Positions 28,329 through 38,869 are shown, counted from the stretch's first letter. The stretch: DNA of 64,000 nucleotides from an uncultured Alphaproteobacteria bacterium (GCA_929200315.1 CAKMZB010000007.1:104808-168807); one strand, 5' to 3'. Notes: a model not told the origin generated them from the letters alone. Made by a program: numbers and translations.

Positions 28329-29384
28329 ATGCGACGGCTGCTTGTCCTCGCTCTGGCTGCGCTGTTTTCAATCAGCACCACCTCTGTGGTGCATGCCGGG
28401 ACTGATGAGGCAGCGATAGTCGCAAAGCGCCCGCAAAAACTGCTGTCCCAGTTCGGCTTTTTCAGTGATCTGGCAAAGCAGAAACCGTCGAAGGGCGTTG
28501 TCCCTTTTGACATTGCAACGCCCCTCTTCACTGACCACGCGCTGAAGAAGCGCTTCGTCTACGTACCGGCAGGCCAAGCAGCCACTTACAATCCGCGCGA
28601 AGCGTTCGCGTTTCCTGTCGGCACTGCGCTGATCAAGACGTTCTACTATTCTGCAGACCTGCGACGGCCGGACGAGAACATCCGGCTTGTCGAAACCCGC
28701 CTGCTGCTGCGGCAGGAACGGGGCTGGCAGGCCTGGGCCTATATCTGGAATGAGGAGCAGACAGACGCTGTGCTGAACATCACCGGCGCGTCCTTTCCGG
28801 TGGAGACGGTCGGGCTGAACGGCAAACCGCTTGGCATCAACTACAGCGTCCCCAACAAAAACCAGTGTAAGGGCTGTCACGCCAAGGACGGCGAGATTGT
28901 CCCCATCGGTCCCAAGACGCGCAATCTCAACAAGATTTATCCGTACGAACTCGGTGCCGAAAACCAACTCGCCTTCTGGCAGAAGACCGGCATTCTCGAC
29001 AACCTGCCGCTGCTCGAAACGGTCGACGCCGTTCCCGATTGGCGTGATGAGGCGGAGCCGGTCAACGCCCGCGCTCGCGCATGGCTCGACATTAATTGCG
29101 CCCATTGCCACCGCCCGGAAGGGCCGGCCAGCAACAGCGGGCTCAATCTGGGCTGGCACGTAGAGGACCGCGTCGCGCTCGGTGTCGGCAAACGTCCCGT
29201 TGCTGCCGGTCGCGGTTCGGGCGGGCGGGAATTCTCCATCCTACCGGGCGATCCCGGCGGGTCCATTATCGTCCACCGGGCTGCTTCCACGGAACCGGGT
29301 GTCATGATGCCGGAACTTGGCCGCAGCGTGGCCGACCCGGACGCGGTGGCGCTGTTGCGCCGCTGGATTGAAGAGATGGAGTGA
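28329..29384 (+). CDS. SO2930-family diheme c-type cytochrome (TIGR03806-like)
   Basis: A 351-residue periplasmic protein with a signal peptide (LLVLALAALFSISTTSVVHA) and two haem-c sites: CKGCH at about residue 179 and CAHCH at about residue 258. The domain QFGFFSDLAKQKPSKGVVPFDIATPLFTDHA is typical of the family. It presumably transfers electrons in the periplasm for an oxidation linked to the beta-helix partner encoded 2 bases upstream. No function has been established for the pair, as far as I know. Confidence 0.82.
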   Translation: MRRLLVLALAALFSISTTSVVHAGTDEAAIVAKRPQKLLSQFGFFSDLAKQKPSKGVVPFDIATPLFTDHALKKRFVYVPAGQAATYNPREAFAFPVGTALIKTFYYSADLRRPDENIRLVETRLLLRQERGWQAWAYIWNEEQTDAVLNITGASFPVETVGLNGKPLGINYSVPNKNQCKGCHAKDGEIVPIGPKTRNLNKIYPYELGAENQLAFWQKTGILDNLPLLETVDAVPDWRDEAEPVNARARAWLDINCAHCHRPEGPASNSGLNLGWHVEDRVALGVGKRPVAAGRGSGGREFSILPGDPGGSIIVHRAASTEPGVMMPELGRSVADPDAVALLRRWIEEME

Positions 29385-29605
29385 GGAGATGGAGCACTAA
29401 GCGCCATGCGGCGCGGCGCTCCACATTAGGCAAAAATTAAGTCTGTCAGAAAGCGTCACAAAATGTGACGGGCCTTTGCGCAAGCGCTGGCGTAGAATGC
29501 CTCTCGCGTCGCAAAGTCTGGGGGGACTGCCAACCTCCGCGCGCAAACCACACAACTTTCAGACGCCGCCGCTCCACCATCGAGCATTCCACGAGAGATC
29601 AGTTT

Positions 29606-30967
29606 ATGTCCGACGCTACTGCCAAACGCCGCTATTTTGGAACAGACGGAATCCGCGGCTATGCCAACAAATCTCCCATGACAGCGGAAACGGCCATGAA
29701 GGTCGGCATGGCGGCAGGGGTTAAACTGCGCCAAGGCGGCCATCGCCACCGGGTGGTGATCGGCAAGGATACGCGCCTGTCGGGCTACATGCTGGAAAAC
29801 GCCCTTGTGGCTGGCTTTACTGCCGCCGGCATGGACGCCCTCCTCCTTGGCCCGGTGCCGACCCCCGCCGTTGCCATGCTCACCCGTTCCATGCGCGCCG
29901 ACATTGGCGTGATGATTTCCGCCTCCCATAACCCTTACCACGACAACGGCATCAAGCTGTTCGGCCATGACGGGTTCAAACTGTCCAATGCCGACGAAAC
30001 CGCCCTTGAAGACCTGATCGACCAGGATCTTTCCCACCACATGGCGAGCGGAGAATCCATCGGCAAGGCCACGCGCATCGAAGGCGTGGGCGACCGTTAT
30101 GTGGAAACCGCCAAACGCACCCTGCCGCGTAACATGTCGCTGACCGGCATGCGCGTAGTGCTCGATTGCGCCAATGGTGCCGCTTACAAGGTTGCTCCGC
30201 AGGCGCTGTGGGAACTTGGCGCAGATGTCATCGTCATTGGCGATGAGCCTAACGGCCTCAACATCAATTCAGAATGCGGCTCCACCGACACGGCAGCTTT
30301 GCAAAACAAGGTCAACGAAGTGCGCGCCGATATCGGCATCGCGCTTGATGGCGATGCGGACCGGGTCATCATTGTCGATGAGAAATCCAAGGTCGTGGAC
30401 GGCGATCAGCTTATGGCGGTGGTTGCTGAATCCTGGAAGGAGAAAGATCGCCTGGCTTCGAACGGGATCGTGGCGACGATCATGTCCAACCTCGGGCTTG
30501 AGCGCTATCTGAACTCGATCGACCTCTCCCTTGCCCGCACCGCTGTTGGCGACCGCCACGTTGTCGAACACATGCGCAAGCACGGCTTTAATGTCGGTGG
30601 CGAGCAATCCGGCCACATCGTGCTGTCCGACTACGCGACAACCGGCGACGGACTTGTGGCTGCATTGCAGGTCATGACGGTGGTGAAGGAATCTGACCGT
30701 GAGGTCTCCGCCATCTGCAACCGTTTCACCCCGGTCCCGCAGGTGCTGAAGAATGTGCGCTACAGCCAGGGCGAGCCGCTGGAGGCGCAAGAAGTGGAGA
30801 AAGCCATTGCTGATGCTCGTGAAAAACTCGCCAATACCGGCCGCATCGTCATCCGCAAATCCGGCACAGAGCCGCTGATCCGCGTCATGGCGGAAGGAGA
30901 TGATGAGACACTCATCAACAATGTGGTGGACGAAATTTGCGGAACGCTGCGCAAGGCAGCGGCCTAG
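29606..30967 (+). CDS. glmM: phosphoglucosamine mutase
   Basis: A 453-residue enzyme. Visible are [15 protein letters not shown] at the start, the phosphoserine loop [14 protein letters not shown] (Ser at about 107), the metal loop DGDADR and the phosphate-binding [14 protein letters not shown]. It makes glucosamine-1-phosphate for UDP-GlcNAc. The ATG at 29606 gives the family start; 221 bases of non-coding sequence precede it. It ends at a strong terminator. Confidence 0.96.
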   Translation: MSDATAKRRYFGTDGIRGYANKSPMTAETAMKVGMAAGVKLRQGGHRHRVVIGKDTRLSGYMLENALVAGFTAAGMDALLLGPVPTPAVAMLTRSMRADIGVMISASHNPYHDNGIKLFGHDGFKLSNADETALEDLIDQDLSHHMASGESIGKATRIEGVGDRYVETAKRTLPRNMSLTGMRVVLDCANGAAYKVAPQALWELGADVIVIGDEPNGLNINSECGSTDTAALQNKVNEVRADIGIALDGDADRVIIVDEKSKVVDGDQLMAVVAESWKEKDRLASNGIVATIMSNLGLERYLNSIDLSLARTAVGDRHVVEHMRKHGFNVGGEQSGHIVLSDYATTGDGLVAALQVMTVVKESDREVSAICNRFTPVPQVLKNVRYSQGEPLEAQEVEKAIADAREKLANTGRIVIRKSGTEPLIRVMAEGDDETLINNVVDEICGTLRKAAA

Positions 30968-30986
30968 CCAGTTACCTGAATTTCAA

Positions 30987-31027
30987 AAGAAAAAGGCCCC
31001 GGCTCTTATCGAGACGGGGCCTTTTTG
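30987..31027. terminator. bidirectional Rho-independent terminator between glmM and ctrA
   Basis: The stem AAAAAGGCCCCG pairs with CGGGGCCTTTTT around a 13-base loop, giving a U-tract on both strands. It serves glmM on the plus strand and ctrA on the minus strand. Confidence 0.92.
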
Positions 31028-31054
31028 GTTCAGGCGTTTAGCGTGATTGGACGC

Positions 31055-31756
31055 CTAGGCGCTTTCTGCCATCGGCATTTCTTCAGGCTCGCGCAGCACA
31101 TAGCCACGGCCCCATACGGTCTCAATGAAATTGGTGCCGCCGGTTGCAGAAGCCAGCTTCTTGCGCAACTTACAGATGAAGACGTCGATGATCTTCAATT
31201 CCGGCTCGTCCATGCCGCCATAAAGGTGGTTGAGGAACATTTCCTTGGTGAGCGTAGTGCCCTTGCGGAGCGAAAGCAGCTCCAGCATCTGGTATTCCTT
31301 ACCGGTCAGATGCACGCGCTGGCCGGCAACTTCCACCGTCTTGGCGTCAAGGTTCACCTTGAGATCACCCGTGGTGATGATGCTCTCCGCATGGCCCTTG
31401 GAGCGGCGCACAATTGCCTGGATGCGGGCAACAAGCTCATCCTTGTGGAAGGGCTTGGTCATGTAGTCGTCTGCACCAAAGCCGAGGCCGCGCACTTTGT
31501 CTTCAATGCCTGCAAGACCGGAGAGAATGAGGATCGGTGTCTTCACCTTCGCCACACGCAGCGTGCGGAGCACCTCGTATCCCGACATATCAGGCAGGTT
31601 TAGATCGAGGAGTATAATGTCGTAATCATAGAGCTTGCCGAGATCGACGCCCTCTTCACCAAGGTCCGTCGTGTATACGTTGAAGCTCTCAGACTTCAAC
31701 ATAAGCTCGATGGACTGAGCCGTGGCGCTGTCATCTTCAATCAGCAAAACACGCAT
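31055..31756 (-). CDS. ctrA: cell-cycle response regulator CtrA
   Basis: A 233-residue OmpR-type regulator. The receiver has acidic residues E7, D8 and D9, the phospho-acceptor D51 in ILLDLNLPD, and a KPF lysine; the winged-helix DNA-binding domain (about 125-225) has the CtrA-specific [22 protein letters not shown] and [17 protein letters not shown] sequences. CtrA controls replication, division and flagellar genes. The C-terminus ends ESA, close to the Ala-Ala degron form recognised by ClpXP in Caulobacter. Divergent fliJ lies across a 530-base gap with a CtrA box. Confidence 0.97.
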   Translation of the reverse strand: MRVLLIEDDSATAQSIELMLKSESFNVYTTDLGEEGVDLGKLYDYDIILLDLNLPDMSGYEVLRTLRVAKVKTPILILSGLAGIEDKVRGLGFGADDYMTKPFHKDELVARIQAIVRRSKGHAESIITTGDLKVNLDAKTVEVAGQRVHLTGKEYQMLELLSLRKGTTLTKEMFLNHLYGGMDEPELKIIDVFICKLRKKLASATGGTNFIETVWGRGYVLREPEEMPMAESA

Positions 31757-31825
31757 TTATCTTCCCCTTCGGAACGGCACCACGTGCCTGGTCGCTCTTT
31801 CCAACGTCCAAACCCTGCTTCGAAC

Positions 31826-31843
31826 ATGGTTAACAAATCGTAA
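31826..31843 (-). promoter_or_regulatory. probable CtrA autoregulatory box upstream of ctrA
   Basis: Reading the minus strand gives TTAC-N6-GTTAACCAT, containing the exact half-site TTAACCAT 70 to 80 bases before the ctrA start, with an imperfect second half. A CtrA box in its own promoter is known in Caulobacter. Confidence 0.5.
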
Positions 31844-32286
31844 CCCGATAGGGAATCGCCTATGAGTCGAATTTGAGAACTTTTTCGCAAACCTCTGGAT
31901 TCGTGGCTTTCTTCTCTCGGCCAGCTTGGGACGGCGGTTAATGATCGTTACGGCGTGCCCTGCCCCCGATCCCCTGTCCTTTTCCGCTTAAGATGCGGAT
32001 CAAGCAGGAGAAAGCCTGACTTCCGTAATCGCGATATTGAGGGGCAATGGTAAAGAAGTCCTTACCGTGAAAGGATTTGGCAAGGTCCATGAAGAGGGTG
32101 TGAAAGTTGAGGGTAAAGCGCACCTTAAGACCAAATTTTTTGCCGCCCCCAACATTCTTTGTTGCCGGGGTGGGTACTTTTTTAAGGTTTAGGCGCCAAT
32201 GATTTGCCCAAGGCCGTGCGTTATTCGGCCCCGCAACCCGCACTTTGTTTTTGGCGGCTTGCGGCACAGCGTTGGAGTATCGAGTT
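31844..32286. other. long ctrA-fliJ intergenic region
   Basis: The 530-base gap between ctrA and fliJ holds the CtrA box noted above. A minus-strand open frame exists at 31938-32267 but has no recognisable family, no clear ribosome binding site and a composition unlike its neighbours; I do not call it a gene. The region is comparatively A+T-rich around 31860-31920 and 32090-32200, consistent with promoters for both genes. Confidence 0.5.
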
Positions 32287-32676
32287 ATGAAGTCTCGTGA
32301 GAGTGTGCTTCGGTTGAAGCGATTTCAGGTTCAGGAAAAAGCCCGCCAGGTGTCCCAGATCGACACCATGATTGCCGACTTTTCCCGCATGGAAGCAGAT
32401 CTGGATGGCCAGATTGCCTATGAGGAGAAGAAAGCAGGCATTACTGACCCTGAACATTTTGCCTATCCCACCTTCGCCAAAGCCGCCCGCCAGCGCCGCG
32501 AAAATCTGCAAACCAGCCGCACTGATCTGGAGAACCAGAAAGAAGCAGCGGCCGAGGCACTTAGCGATGCGCAGGTCGAGCTTGCAAAGCTGGAAGCTAA
32601 GGAAAAGCGCGACGGCCAGACGAGCGAAGCGCCAAACGAAATGTCCGACTACGAACGCGCCGGGATGATCGGCTAG
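32287..32676 (+). CDS. fliJ: flagellar export protein FliJ-like
   Basis: A 129-residue, almost entirely coiled-coil protein: LRLKRFQVQEKARQVSQIDT at the start and a second long helix FAKAARQRRENLQTSRTDLENQ, typical of FliJ and its short alphaproteobacterial relatives. FliJ is the stalk of the flagellar export ATPase FliI. No other flagellar genes are present, but the ctrA-fliJ neighbourhood is common in Hyphomicrobiales. The 3' end overlaps convergent recQ by 4 bases. Confidence 0.8.
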   Translation: MKSRESVLRLKRFQVQEKARQVSQIDTMIADFSRMEADLDGQIAYEEKKAGITDPEHFAYPTFAKAARQRRENLQTSRTDLENQKEAAAEALSDAQVELAKLEAKEKRDGQTSEAPNEMSDYERAGMIG

Positions 32677-34517
32677 TCGCGAAAATTTCTGACTTCGGCG
32701 AGGAATATTTCGCCGAATTCCCGCAATTTGGTTTTGCCAATGCCTTTGACGGCGGAAAGTGCTTCCGTCGTTCCGGGCCGCATGACGGCAATTTCTTCAA
32801 GCGTCCGGTCAGCAAAAACCACATAGGCGGGAACACCGCGCTCCCGCGCCAGATCAAGCCGCAGTTTCTTCAGCGCCGCCAGCAAGTTCTGGTCGCGGGC
32901 GGAGAGGTCGGCGCGGGGGGCAGCCTTTTTGGGTGATGAACGCCCACTGCCGGAGCGCGACGGCTTTAGTGCCTTTGGTTCCAGGCGGAACTCAAACCGC
33001 CCCTGCCCTCGCGTCAACGCATTACCCTTATCGGTGATGAGCAGGCTGGAATAACCACCAATATCCACCTCCAGCAGACCGATCGCCAGCATCTGACGGA
33101 TGATCGAGCGCCACTCGTGCTGGCTGTAGCGCTCTCCCTTGCCATGGACTTCCAGTCGGTCGTGACGCTGGGCGACGACCTTCTCCGTCTCAGCTCCGCG
33201 CAGAACATCAATGACATGAGCCTGCCCGTAGCGGCCCCCGGTTTCCAAAATCGCTTCAAAGACCATCTCAGCTTCCTCCTGCCCGTCCTGGAGTGTGACG
33301 GGGTTGGCGCAATTGTCGCAATTTCCGCAGGACTCGATGGTCTCGCCGAAATAGGAGAGCAGAGCCTGGCGGCGGCAACCGGTAGCTTCGGCATAGGCGA
33401 TAAGGGCGGAAAGGCGGGAAGATTCCCGCCGCTGATGGTCATCGTCGGTATCGCCCTGGGTGATGAATTGCTGGCGCAATCGGATGTCCCCCGAGCCGAA
33501 GATCATCATCGCGTCCGCCGGTTCTCCGTCTCGACCGGAACGGCCGATCTCCTGGTAGTAAGCTTCAACAGACCCTGGCAGATCGGTGTGGAAGACAAAG
33601 CGCACGTCCGGCTTGTCGATCCCCATTCCAAAAGCAACCGTTGCGGCGACGATTAACCCATCTTCGCTGACGAAGCGGTCTTGTCGCGCGGTGCGCTCAT
33701 CCGGCGCGAGACCGGCATGATAGGCGACAGCGGCGTGGCCGTTTTCGCCAAGCAGGGTTGCAACTTCCTCGGTCTTCTTGCGCGACAGGCAATAGACGAT
33801 CCCGCTTTGCCCGCCGCGACCATCAAGATAATCGAGAAGCTGGTCCTTCCAGCGGTTTTTCTGGGAGACATTCAGCGCAATGTTCGGTCGGTCGAAACCG
33901 GAGACGAAGGTCTTGTGCGGCCCGGCAAAGAGTTGAAGTTCGATATCACGCCGCGTCGCTTCATCCGCCGTCGCGGTCATCGCAGCGATGGGCACGCCGG
34001 GGAAGCGTTCGGCAAGCTGACCAAGCCCCGCATAGTCCGGCCGGAAGCTCGGACCCCATTGGGAGAGGCAATGCGCCTCATCAATCGCGATGAGAGAGAT
34101 CGGCAGGCGCGACAGCGCCTCCAGCATACGCGGGGTCAGCAGCCGTTCCGGCGCCATATAGAGAATGCGTGTCTGCCCGGCCGCCGCCCGGCGCCAGGTC
34201 GCAATGTTGACCTCCCGGTCATGGCCGGAATGGATCGCGTCAGCTCCGACACCCGCAAGGCGCAGGGCATTGACCTGATCGTTCATCAACGCGACCAGCG
34301 GAGAGACAACAATCGTCAGCCCTGGCAAAACAAGACCCGGCACCTGAAAACAAAGCGACTTCCCCGCCCCAGTCGGCATGACGGCGAGCACGCTGGTGCC
34401 CGCCAGCAGTGTGTCGATAATCTCTTCCTGCCCCTCGCGGAAAGCCGGATAGCCAAAGACGTCTTTGAGCACGTCGTGCTTTGAAGTGGCGGGAAGATCT
34501 GCGGCGGCGGCCTGCAT
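32673..34517 (-). CDS. recQ: ATP-dependent DNA helicase RecQ
   Basis: A 614-residue superfamily-2 helicase. Motif I is PTGAGKSLCFQVP, motif II is IDEAHCLSQWG, motif VI is QEIGRSGRDG; the zinc-binding cysteines are CRRQ...CGNCDNC at about 375-400; then an RQC domain, a charged linker and an HRDC domain (about 535-610, RDQNLLAALKKLRLDLARER). It unwinds recombination and replication intermediates. It sits apart from the ruv cluster 4 kb away but in the same functional area. Confidence 0.96.
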   Translation of the reverse strand: MQAAAADLPATSKHDVLKDVFGYPAFREGQEEIIDTLLAGTSVLAVMPTGAGKSLCFQVPGLVLPGLTIVVSPLVALMNDQVNALRLAGVGADAIHSGHDREVNIATWRRAAAGQTRILYMAPERLLTPRMLEALSRLPISLIAIDEAHCLSQWGPSFRPDYAGLGQLAERFPGVPIAAMTATADEATRRDIELQLFAGPHKTFVSGFDRPNIALNVSQKNRWKDQLLDYLDGRGGQSGIVYCLSRKKTEEVATLLGENGHAAVAYHAGLAPDERTARQDRFVSEDGLIVAATVAFGMGIDKPDVRFVFHTDLPGSVEAYYQEIGRSGRDGEPADAMMIFGSGDIRLRQQFITQGDTDDDHQRRESSRLSALIAYAEATGCRRQALLSYFGETIESCGNCDNCANPVTLQDGQEEAEMVFEAILETGGRYGQAHVIDVLRGAETEKVVAQRHDRLEVHGKGERYSQHEWRSIIRQMLAIGLLEVDIGGYSSLLITDKGNALTRGQGRFEFRLEPKALKPSRSGSGRSSPKKAAPRADLSARDQNLLAALKKLRLDLARERGVPAYVVFADRTLEEIAVMRPGTTEALSAVKGIGKTKLREFGEIFLAEVRNFRD

Positions 34518-34605
34518 GGCAGACGGTCTTTCGGGCGAATCGGATCGTCAGGACATTACAACCGCCCCGCCCCGGGCGACACCGGGTGCGGTGGCAATTC
34601 CCTTC

Positions 34606-35226
34606 TTAAGCCTGGCCGCCACGGCGTGCGGTCGCCAGACGCGCCACCATGCAGATGAGCAGGAAAAGCTGGACGTGACCAACGGTCTCCAGCGTCTCTT
34701 CGGCAATATCGTTAAAGGTCCAGTAGCCGGGGAGGAATTGCCAGACGTGCCCGTCAAAGGCATCGGCCACCGCATAGTTGAGAAACGTGCCGCCCAACCA
34801 GAGCCGCAGCCAGAAATCCGACAGGTAATGGGTGAGGTTTTTGCGCTCCATGGAGAACCACCAGACCAAAGCGGCCAAAGCGAAATAGATGGCCCAATTG
34901 GTGAAGCCGAAATGCAATTCGCGCAGGAACAGCGCAAAAACAAGAAGAGCCGCCATGCGGGTCATGGTCTCCGGCACCCAGCGCCAGACGAGAACAGCAA
35001 GGGTCAGTGTCAGGGCTACAATTGTGGGAGAAACGGTTTCCTGGACCTCCTTTTCCACCACCCAGCGCCAGGACGTTGCGCCAATGGCGAGGATCGCAAG
35101 AACAGCCACAATGGGGATGAACCAGACCGGCCAAGGCGTTGCCCGCAACGCCGCCCACCCGGACGCCCAATGGGTCGTCACCTGCTCACGCCAAAAGGCA
35201 GTCTCGTCCAGTCTTGAACCGTTCAT
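34606..35226 (-). CDS. integral membrane protein, unknown function
   Basis: A 206-residue protein with about five to six hydrophobic helices, beginning after a soluble N-terminus ([16 protein letters not shown] is the first helix). Aromatic-rich loops ([21 protein letters not shown] and [19 protein letters not shown], in part) are conserved-looking but I recognise no family. The ATG at 35224-35226 is chosen over an upstream frame that runs into the divergent yebC promoter. Confidence 0.7.
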   Translation of the reverse strand: MNGSRLDETAFWREQVTTHWASGWAALRATPWPVWFIPIVAVLAILAIGATSWRWVVEKEVQETVSPTIVALTLTLAVLVWRWVPETMTRMAALLVFALFLRELHFGFTNWAIYFALAALVWWFSMERKNLTHYLSDFWLRLWLGGTFLNYAVADAFDGHVWQFLPGYWTFNDIAEETLETVGHVQLFLLICMVARLATARRGGQA

Positions 35227-35332
35227 GCTAAAGAAATTCCGCCAAACAACGCGCCGCCCTCTACGACACTTTGCCAAAGCTGGCGAGGGTTCTATAAGCC
35301 GCCAAACGACAGACACGGCGCAGGAGCGGGCG

Positions 35333-36091
35333 ATGGCCGGCCATTCCAAATTCAAAAACATCATGCACCGCAAAGGGCGTCAGGACGCCGTGCGCTCCAA
35401 GCAGTTTGCAAAACTGTCCAAAGAGATCACCGTTGCATCAAAGCTTGGCGGACCTGACCCAGACGGCAACCCGCGCCTGCGTCTCGCAATTGCAAACGCC
35501 AAGGGCCTGTCCATGCCCAAGGACAACATCCAGCGCGCCGTGGACAAGGGCGCAGGTGGCGACACCGAGGAAATGTTTGAAATCCGCTATGAGGGTTACG
35601 GCCCCGGTGGCGTAGCAGTGATTGTGGAAGCGCTGACCGATAACAAAAACCGCTCTGCGGGGAACGTGCGCGCAGCTTTCACCAAGAACGGTGGTGCTCT
35701 GGGCGAAACCGGCTCTGTCGGTTTCATGTTCGAACGTGTCGGCGAGATTAAATATCCAGCCGAAGTGGCTGGTGAAGACGCCGTTATGGAAGCGGCCATC
35801 GAGGCTGGTGCCGATGATGTCTCCTCCGATATGGACGAAGAGGGCGACGGCCACGCAATCATTACCGCCTTTGAAGACCTCGGTGATGTGGCCAAGGCGC
35901 TTGAAGACACCCTTGGTGAGCCTTCAAGTGTCAACGTCATCTGGAAGCCGCAGAACCAGGTCCCGGTGAACGAGGAGAAGGGCAGCACGCTCCTTAAGCT
36001 CATCGACACGCTGGAGGACGATGACGACGTGCAAAACGTCTATGCCAATTTCGACATTGACGATGAAACCATGGCGAAACTGTCGGCCTAG
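35333..36091 (+). CDS. yebC: YebC/PmpR-family protein
   Basis: A 252-residue protein with the invariant start [19 protein letters not shown], the [15 protein letters not shown] segment and the [21 protein letters not shown] core. YebC proteins are DNA-binding regulators or help ribosomes through proline stretches; recent work favours translation. It commonly precedes ruvC, here with a DUF2339 gene inserted. The Met at 35333 matches the family start. Confidence 0.95.
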   Translation: MAGHSKFKNIMHRKGRQDAVRSKQFAKLSKEITVASKLGGPDPDGNPRLRLAIANAKGLSMPKDNIQRAVDKGAGGDTEEMFEIRYEGYGPGGVAVIVEALTDNKNRSAGNVRAAFTKNGGALGETGSVGFMFERVGEIKYPAEVAGEDAVMEAAIEAGADDVSSDMDEEGDGHAIITAFEDLGDVAKALEDTLGEPSSVNVIWKPQNQVPVNEEKGSTLLKLIDTLEDDDDVQNVYANFDIDDETMAKLSA

Positions 36092-36133
36092 CTGTTCAAA
36101 TTCAACCGCACGCATCTGGGGGGTGACGGCGTC

Positions 36134-38839
36134 ATGGAAGTCCTGTTTCTGCTGATCGGTATTGGGCTTATCGTTGGAGCCATCCTTGGTTTTGTTGCCG
36201 TATTCCGCCTCGCATCATTGCGCAGGCAGTTAGACAGCGCTCTTGCGCGCATCGCAGATCTGGAAGCGAGCAAGGCGGCCGACATATTTGCAAGACGAAC
36301 GCTCCTACCCTGGAGCCGGCAACCGCAAACAAAGGCCGTGCCGGAGGCGACGGCCTTTGAAACGGTTAATGAAGAAGTTAAGGCGCAGGAGCCTGAGGCC
36401 GCGTCGACTGATGAAACGCCAGCAGAGGCCTTACCGCCAGAACCAGAGACACTAGCGGCTCCAAAGCCCCAAACTCTATCGCTAGAAGATGCGATCGGCG
36501 GCAAATGGGCTGTTTGGGTTGGCGGCGTCGCGCTCACGTTTGGGGCAGTATTCCTGGCGAAATATTCCATCGAACAGGGCCTGCTCTCTCCGGAAACACG
36601 GCTGCTGCTCGGTTTTGGCTTCTCGCTTGCTCTTATTGCAGCCGGCGAATGGACGAGGCGGCGGGGTGCGACTTTCTCTGTTGCCGGTTTTGAACGCGCC
36701 AATGTACCCGCGACGCTCACGGGAGCAGGCACGACCGGGGCATTTGCGGTCATGTATATTGCCTATGCGATCTTTAGCTTTATTGGGCCCACACTTGCCT
36801 TCGCCGGGATGGGTCTGCTGGCGACGGGCACTATGTTTGCCGCCGTGCTACACGGCCCTTCATTGGCCGCGCTCGGCCTGCTTGGCGCCTATGCGGCGCC
36901 CTTCATGGTGTCGAGTGAAGACCCCTCACCCTGGACGCTGGCGCTCTATGCCCTCGCTGTCTCCGCTGCGGCCTATACTGTGGCGAGAATTCGGCTGTGG
37001 CTCTGGCTCGCCATTGCGGCAGCTGTGGGCCTGTGCCTCTTCACGTTGCCGATCGCCTCCATTGGCGAAGGTCTTATCGATCGGGTCACGCTGGATTTCT
37101 ATTTGGCTTGTGCCTTTGCAATGAGCACCTATGTGTTCGTCCTCTCCCACGAGAACAGGCGGGAAACCACAGACTGGCTCGCCAGCGCTATCCTCACCAT
37201 CTTCATTCTCGCCAGCTGGCTGCCGGCCACTTATGGCAATACGGGATTGTTGACGGGCGTTGAAATCGTCACCGTATTAATCACCGGATTTGGCCTTGCC
37301 GCGTTCTGCGGCGCGTTGCGCTATCTCCCCGCTGTCGCCGCCGTCGTCACGGTATTGCGCTATGCAGACTACGAGCTGCCAACCGCCTTTCGTGGCTGGA
37401 TGTTTGAGGGCTTTGGCTCGCAAAGCCCCGGTGCGCTCGTCAACATCCTGCAAGTCGACAATGTCGGCGGCTTCCTAGCGCTCGGGATTCTCGTGGCGGC
37501 CATTTCGCTGGGGCTGGCGACCTGGCGTACGCACAGATCAGCGGCGCGTGTGCCGCTCATGGCCAGCGCCTCCATCCTGTCCGTCATGCTGCTCGCCATC
37601 GCCTGGGGGCGTATAGAATCCTTCGGACACAGCTTCACCTTCTTTATCGCCGCTCTGGCTTTGACTGGCCTCTTCGTTCTCATCTTCCGGCACAGCGCGC
37701 CGCATGACACACCGCCAGAATCGCGCGAACAATGGCCGGCGACCATTGCCATCGCCGCTGCCTTCGCGACCATCGCTGTCGGCATGTCCATGGTGTTGGA
37801 GCACGGCTTCCTCACCATCGCCCTTGCCCTCATCGCCCCCGCCATCGCTTACGTGAATGCACGCCGCCCGATGCCTGGACTGCTCTGGCTCATCGTCGCC
37901 TTGATGACACTTTGGGCGCTACGCGTGCTGGCAAATCCTGCCATAGTTGACGGCCCGCTCGGCACTATCCCAATTTTCAATTGGCTGCTTTACGGTTGGG
38001 GTCTGTCCGCCGCCGCCTTCGCGCTGGCCTGTTTCTGGACAACGCGGCGCACAAAGATGGATCCGCCCGTCGAGATCATGGAAGGGGTCGCCATCGCGAC
38101 CGCCACGATCGGCATTGCGCTGCTGCTCACCCATGCTTGGGATCCGGCAGAATTGTTTACGATGCCCAATACGCTCGGCGAAGGTGCGCTGCTCGTGCTG
38201 ACCAGCGGCGGTGTGGCGCTCGGTCTGCTGCACGCACGGCGCAACACCAGCCAGACGGTTTCAAGCGCAGCCGACCTGCTCGGCTACAGCGGCATGATCG
38301 GTGCACTGTGGCTGCTGCTAATTTTCTTCAACCCGCTCTGGACTGGTGAGAATGTCGGCACAGGCCTAATTCTCAACACGCTGGCACTGGGTTATCTCAC
38401 ACCTGCCGCCCTTTACGCGGCCATCGCCTGGCGCGCGAGCTCGCGGCCAGACATTTACCGTCTGTTGGCCTGGGCGACGGCAGGGATTCTAGCATTTGTA
38501 TGGGTGTCACTGACCATCCGGCACTATTTCCAGCGGGGCGATTTGTCGCTGGGCTGGATGAGCGATGCGGAGCTTTACACCTATTCCATCGTCTGGTTGA
38601 TCATCGGCATCGCTATGCTGGTGGCCGGCGTCCTGACCGGTCGCAGCACGCTGCGCCATGTTTCAGGTGGCCTGATCATCCTTGTCATTCTTAAAGTATT
38701 CCTGATCGATATGGCGAGCCTTGCCGGTATTCTGCGTGCCCTGTCCTTCATTGGCCTTGGAGCGTGTCTGGTGGGCGTCGGGCTGTTTTACCAACGGTTG
38801 CTTGGGTCATCCCGAAAGGCGAACGACAATGCGGACTGA
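36134..38839 (+). CDS. large polytopic membrane protein (DUF2339)
   Basis: A 901-residue protein with an N-terminal helix (LFLLIGIGLIVGAILGFVAV), a short coiled coil, an acidic Pro/Glu-rich linker (about 65-115), and then roughly 20 or more membrane helices starting at IGGKWAVWVGGVALTFGAVF, the DUF2339 signature. Function is unknown. It interrupts the yebC-ruvC neighbourhood and is codirectional, 42 bases after yebC and 30 bases before ruvC. Confidence 0.88.
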   Translation: MEVLFLLIGIGLIVGAILGFVAVFRLASLRRQLDSALARIADLEASKAADIFARRTLLPWSRQPQTKAVPEATAFETVNEEVKAQEPEAASTDETPAEALPPEPETLAAPKPQTLSLEDAIGGKWAVWVGGVALTFGAVFLAKYSIEQGLLSPETRLLLGFGFSLALIAAGEWTRRRGATFSVAGFERANVPATLTGAGTTGAFAVMYIAYAIFSFIGPTLAFAGMGLLATGTMFAAVLHGPSLAALGLLGAYAAPFMVSSEDPSPWTLALYALAVSAAAYTVARIRLWLWLAIAAAVGLCLFTLPIASIGEGLIDRVTLDFYLACAFAMSTYVFVLSHENRRETTDWLASAILTIFILASWLPATYGNTGLLTGVEIVTVLITGFGLAAFCGALRYLPAVAAVVTVLRYADYELPTAFRGWMFEGFGSQSPGALVNILQVDNVGGFLALGILVAAISLGLATWRTHRSAARVPLMASASILSVMLLAIAWGRIESFGHSFTFFIAALALTGLFVLIFRHSAPHDTPPESREQWPATIAIAAAFATIAVGMSMVLEHGFLTIALALIAPAIAYVNARRPMPGLLWLIVALMTLWALRVLANPAIVDGPLGTIPIFNWLLYGWGLSAAAFALACFWTTRRTKMDPPVEIMEGVAIATATIGIALLLTHAWDPAELFTMPNTLGEGALLVLTSGGVALGLLHARRNTSQTVSSAADLLGYSGMIGALWLLLIFFNPLWTGENVGTGLILNTLALGYLTPAALYAAIAWRASSRPDIYRLLAWATAGILAFVWVSLTIRHYFQRGDLSLGWMSDAELYTYSIVWLIIGIAMLVAGVLTGRSTLRHVSGGLIILVILKVFLIDMASLAGILRALSFIGLGACLVGVGLFYQRLLGSSRKANDNAD

Positions 38840-38869
38840 CCGCAGCAGAAGGAGCTCATCTGAAACATC

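Noticed and set aside
31938..32267. Minus-strand frame of 109 codons in the ctrA-fliJ gap
   Set aside because: No family, no good ribosome binding site, unusual composition, and it would overlap promoter sequence of both flanking genes.
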